A stretch of 64,000 nt of DNA from Ifrita kowaldi (lineage: Eukaryota; Chordata; Aves; Passeriformes; Cinclosomatidae): assembly GCA_013398055.1 (NCBI GenBank), contig VZRS01002790.1, forward strand, positions 1-64,000, written 5' to 3'. The number at the start of each line of letters is the position of its first letter. The stretch's first letter is position 1. Below are positions 63,432 to 64,000 of the stretch, one piece after another. The notes beneath the pieces were generated by a model. That model saw nothing but the letters and a program-made list of their open reading frames with translations. It ran no database searches and was not told the DNA's origin. A program made the position numbers and the translations under genes.

Positions 63432-64000
63432 TCTATAATGGGTAGTCCCTCTAGATCCAGTCATATAACATGGACCATTTAATTCCAACCACCCCTCTCT
63501 CCATTGCCACACCATCTGCTTGGAACACAGATCATCTGATGAGGTGCAACATTCGTTCTGCTAAACCACGGTCCCTTCCCAGCTGTTCTAGCATGTTCTC
63601 CACCTACCTTCACTGTATTCTCACACAGGCTTTCTGGATGAGCCCTGGCCACCCACCACCCACGTTCACCTAAACACTTTCTAGATTCCACTGTTTCAAC
63701 CTGTCTGTACTATATACTTACAGCTTGTAGGTGTTGAGTTAGACTTTGCTTACATCTCTATATTAGGAATCTTAAGTGCTGTTCTCCTCTATCTATACCA
63801 TAGATAGATAGGCATTCTTATACAATGTTTGCTTTCCTATCATTGTGATACAATGGTTTTAGGAAAATTCTGTCTCTCCCTAGTGTACCACATTGACCTC
63901 TATCATGTGCATCTGCTACCCACCATATCCAATCACATACCAAATCACAACACCCAAATCACAAACTTAGGGAAGAGATAGGAGGGAGGACGAAAGCTGG
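63432..64000. other. unique sequence
   Basis: C-rich, slightly GC-enriched DNA up to the window edge; no element recognised. Confidence 0.4.

Noticed and set aside
1..64000. CRISPR arrays, operons, tRNA/rRNA genes
   Set aside because: No regularly spaced direct repeats with unique spacers, no cloverleaf that I could recognise, and no dense coding; the repeat content is that of a bird genome.

Overview
This 64 kb window looks like non-coding DNA from a bird. It is AT-rich and holds several fragments of the CR1 LINE, the main avian retrotransposon, some with its characteristic (ATTCTATG)n 3' tail. It also holds LTRs whose sequences I recognise as widespread avian endogenous-retrovirus families. 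I found no bacterial-style genes, operons, CRISPR arrays or tRNA/rRNA genes, and no protein-coding exon that I can assign to a known family. It is most simply read as a gene desert or a long intron. The order of bird cannot be fixed from the sequence alone.

Layout: 0-3 kb holds a 3' CR1 copy, a solo class I LTR (2172-2607, with a 4-bp target-site duplication and 7-bp inverted ends) and a short CR1 tail. 3-9 kb holds a minus-strand CR1 (5188-5615) and an ERVL-type LTR (7166-7964). 9-22 kb is mostly unique AT-rich DNA with a CR1 piece at 14.5 kb. At 22.0-22.4 kb there is a small GC-rich, CpG-dense patch with an undetermined base (N). 23-28.3 kb holds three CR1 pieces, one with stacked 3' ends. 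28-46 kb is almost repeat-free. It contains the best candidate functional DNA: a pre-miRNA-shaped hairpin with repeated TGACAG motifs (38.6-38.85 kb) and, next to it, the longest open frame of the window (39.17-39.74 kb). 46-59 kb holds a truncated LTR (45988), a CR1 RT fragment (53215), a complete ERVL solo LTR with a perfect 5-bp target-site duplication and internal minisatellite-like repeats (54263-55332), and a second copy of the 45988 LTR family (58197-58783). 59-64 kb is unique DNA with an RFX X-box/CCAAT/YY1/TATA cluster (60.48-60.62 kb), a (GGAT)12 microsatellite and a C/A-only island.

I did not find a new multi-gene system. The mobile elements are dead: truncated LINEs and LTR-only relics without internal viral genes. 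The most useful follow-ups are the 38.8 kb hairpin, the 60.5 kb promoter-like cluster, the 22.3 kb CpG patch and the repeat array inside the ERVL LTR.
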